Origin: Trypanosoma brucei gambiense DAL972
Lineage: Eukaryota; Euglenozoa; Kinetoplastea; Trypanosomatida; Trypanosomatidae
Assembly (NCBI RefSeq): GCF_000210295.1
Contig: NC_026740.1
Location: forward strand, 2,000,071-2,064,070
DNA length: 64,000 nt
Direction: 5' to 3'
Shown: positions 61,937 through 64,000 of the stretch, in pieces
Layout: every line of letters starts with the position of its first letter
How positions within the stretch are numbered: the stretch's first letter is position 1
Made by a program: the position numbers and the translations under genes
Notes under the pieces: model-generated
Told to the model about the DNA's origin: nothing
Seen by the model: the letters and a program-made list of their open reading frames with translations, nothing else
Database searches by the model: none

Positions 61937-63046
61937 TCACGCAGCCACGAAGTCCCGTAATCGCTTTAGCCACATTTCATACTCCTGCTGTTCCACCCAA
62001 ACGGAGTACTGCCCAACAAATTCCCCAAACTGATCATCCACGCAGCGCTCTGCCAACCACGCCTGTAACCCATCAAGCACCTCCTCCTCCGCCTCGTCCA
62101 AATTAGGACCCGGGTAGCCGTTGAATATATTATTGTAACGCACCTCTTCAACCTTCCCTCGTCCTCCAGTTGTGTTGTCATGTTGCCCAGCAGCAGTTGC
62201 CGCCGCCGCCTCTGGTGAAGTGTTACCACTCCTTTTACTACACGAGGACTCGGTCTTGAAGGTGCCATGAAAAACGACATTGTCAACCAGCAGCTCTCCG
62301 TCCACAAAATCCGCTCGCACCTCAATGCTTTGGTCGTAGAGGCCAAGTTCCTCCTCCTCCTCCTTTCCTTCAGTTCTGCCCTTCACATCACCGGCAGCCG
62401 CGCTGTCTCCCATGCGGAAAGTTCCATCACGCCTCACTGCTTCACCTTTAGATGGGGCACGCTGCACAAAAAATGAAAAAGGAAAATGTTCTCCTCGCAC
62501 GTCGCACTCCGGATCCAATGAGGGGTCCCGTTTCGTGAGCTGCACGCGAATCGTGTGGCGCTCAGGTGTTGCCCGAGTTTCTGCTGACGCGGTTGCGGGA
62601 AGCCACCAGCGGCGGCCATAAAAAACACTCGTTCCCGGCGCATGGTACATTTCCCAACCAGTCGGCGGGGGCGGAGGGCACTCTTCCTTGTCAAGTCGCA
62701 GCGCCTCGTCTTCAATTTCCTTTTCAATGCATTTCAGTAAAGCATTTTCAGGAAAGTCGGAAGGAGGCAACGCCCGTCGCCGAACAGTTGGTGCGGATGA
62801 TGAGAAAAGGGAAGGGGAGTCCGTTACTCCGTTACCCGAATTTGTGCCTTCAACACTCGCACCGACTTTTGTGGGCTCACTTTTGTATGTTTCACCACCG
62901 TCACCACATGTTGGCCCCGCCGTACTCGTGAAGCGTCGAGTGTAAAATTGTGTTCTTACGGGAAGCAGCGACCCCGGAACTACACGACGTGCCGGATGAA
63001 GTGCTGAGAAATACGCATGGCGCAGTATTATGAGAGAACTGTGCAT
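61937..63046 (-). CDS. MAM33/p22/C1QBP family mitochondrial matrix protein
   Basis: 369 residues. MAM33-family proteins are acidic doughnut-shaped trimers of the mitochondrial matrix; the trypanosome member p22 acts as an RNA-editing cofactor. The N-terminus (MHSSLIILRHAYFSALHPARR) is a good mitochondrial presequence. Family features are ALLKCIEKEIEDEALRL near 103, FPFSFFVQR, LYDQSIEVRADFVDGELLVDNVVFHG, YNNIFNGYPGPNLDEAEEE, and the closing helices LQAWLAERCVDDQFGEFVGQY and KRLRDFVA. It is larger than typical members (about 230-280 residues) because of linkers near 40-95 and 255-285. A PPPPP run and GRRWW near 128-148 are unusual. It may be a paralogue rather than p22 itself. Confidence 0.88.
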   Translation of the reverse strand: MHSSLIILRHAYFSALHPARRVVPGSLLPVRTQFYTRRFTSTAGPTCGDGGETYKSEPTKVGASVEGTNSGNGVTDSPSLFSSSAPTVRRRALPPSDFPENALLKCIEKEIEDEALRLDKEECPPPPPTGWEMYHAPGTSVFYGRRWWLPATASAETRATPERHTIRVQLTKRDPSLDPECDVRGEHFPFSFFVQRAPSKGEAVRRDGTFRMGDSAAAGDVKGRTEGKEEEEELGLYDQSIEVRADFVDGELLVDNVVFHGTFKTESSCSKRSGNTSPEAAAATAAGQHDNTTGGRGKVEEVRYNNIFNGYPGPNLDEAEEEVLDGLQAWLAERCVDDQFGEFVGQYSVWVEQQEYEMWLKRLRDFVAA

Positions 63047-64000
63047 CGACTTTATTATTAATAGTTAGTTCAAGTTTCAGTTTGTTCTGTTTTCTTTTTC
63101 CCCCTTTATTTATTTATTTATTTTTTTTTCCTTGGGCCCCACCTTTAATGAGGTCGTATGTTCTTGAATGCGACCACTTGGTAAAACTTTATCTTTATCT
63201 TTCTCTTTCGCACTCACGCACAAGCACTTCTCTTTCTTCCCTCACAGTTTCACCAGCGCCCACTTGTACACTTTTGGACGGCACGCATACGCAAAATACG
63301 GTGGTCATTGTCCAAAACAAAGCACAATAAAGAAATAATAATAATAACAACAACAATATGAGGAGAAAAGGACGGATACCATAAACAAATATAACATAGA
63401 AATTACTCAGGCATTGCAATGGGGTAAAGAGAAAAACAAAAAAACAAAACGAATGTCCGGGTTGTTTGGTTGAGGAAGCCTTCAAATAACATCGTACACA
63501 CTTCCCCTTTCTTCCTCTTTTTTTTTATTTATTTACTCCTCTAACATCCCGTTCCATTTCCCTCCCTTTCCTAATTTCTATCCATCCCTCCGTGTGTCGA
63601 TACGTAAAGTCAATATAATCATAATTATAATAATGATAATAATAATAATAACAAAAGCATACCGGTAAAAAAACAAATACGATAAATCCCCCCCTCCCAC
63701 ACATTCCACATCATTCGTCTTCCCCATTGTTTTTATTCCTTTTCAATCATCTCACGCAGTTGTTGCGTTATTGCACGCAACCGTCTCGGGGAAGGAGCGG
63801 AAAAAAGGTAGAGGGACACGTACACGTAAGATCACAAAGAAAGGGTTAAAAAGAAAAAAAACAAATAAAAACAAACAAACTAAAAGTAGGTAAATAAATA
63901 GATAAATAAATGAGCAGAAAATAGGACGTCAAGCGCCGGTATCAACAAATAAATATCAGTGGGAGGGTAAAAACTAACCAACTAATCAACCAAACTGACA
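63047..64000. other. Gene-free right end of window
   Basis: 954 bases upstream of the MAM33 gene on the transcribed strand, reaching the window edge. It contains (ATA)n-type runs (63335-63355, 63620-63650), a T-rich pyrimidine stretch on the minus strand at about 63310-63370, and (TAAA)n-like runs near 63890-63910. No credible gene. Confidence 0.6.

Noticed and set aside
1..64000. tRNA, rRNA, snoRNA genes or CRISPR array
   Set aside because: I looked for T-loop-like and box motifs and spaced repeats but found none I could support by eye; a covariance-model scan would be needed.

Overview
The window looks like a nuclear chromosome-internal segment of a kinetoplastid, most probably an African trypanosome of the Trypanosoma brucei group. 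The reasons are: 19 recognisable protein genes all on the minus strand with no strand switch; long intronless ORFs separated by 0.5-2.6 kb of AT-rich, microsatellite-filled DNA; polypyrimidine tract plus AG signals (trans-splice acceptors) upstream of several start codons; and a lineage-specific gene (a paraflagellar-rod-type coiled-coil protein). From unverified memory, SCC1 and methylthioadenosine phosphorylase both lie on T. brucei chromosome 7, which fits this order. The whole window is probably part of one polycistronic transcription unit read from right (64000) to left (1).

Layout in coordinate order, all minus strand: METTL13/EEF1AKMT4-like methyltransferase (2378-3142); cohesin kleisin SCC1/RAD21 (4386-6140); ankyrin-like + MORN protein (7243-9714); divergent L-type lectin (11294-13168); AFG1-type mitochondrial ATPase (14074-15546); glutaminyl cyclase, membrane-anchored (16283-18526); unknown coiled-coil protein (19598-22060); tail-anchored UBC6/UBE2J-type E2 (22755-23687); PFR-like coiled-coil protein (26340-28406); SF3b subunit 3 (29504-35008); COA3-like mitochondrial protein (36821-37723); 1595-residue low-complexity protein (40236-45023); small unknown protein (45885-46349); ZC2HC1-type zinc-finger protein (48922-50877); methylthioadenosine phosphorylase (52050-52979); SYO1/HEATR3-like repeat protein (53953-56847); SFT2 (58639-59139); MYND zinc-finger protein (59916-61247); MAM33/p22 family protein (61937-63046).

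As usual in trypanosomes, neighbours are not functionally linked as an operon. There is an early-secretory group (lectin, E2, glutaminyl cyclase, SFT2), a mitochondrial group (AFG1, COA3-like, MAM33), a nuclear group (SCC1, SF3b3, SYO1-like) and a probable cytoskeletal/flagellar group (MORN, PFR-like, perhaps ZC2HC1), interspersed.

The most unusual feature is a pair of 705-bp direct repeats (1383-2087 and 35731-36435) that appear identical, 34,348 bp apart, with sharp edges and no recognised gene inside. Other points of interest are a short interstitial telomere-type tract, a GC-richer patch with an inverted repeat at the left end, a strong splice acceptor with no matching ATG-started gene near 53.58 kb, and several proteins with unusual architecture. 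I see no CRISPR array, no intact transposon, no rRNA and no tRNA that I could support. I did not find a clear new multi-gene system.
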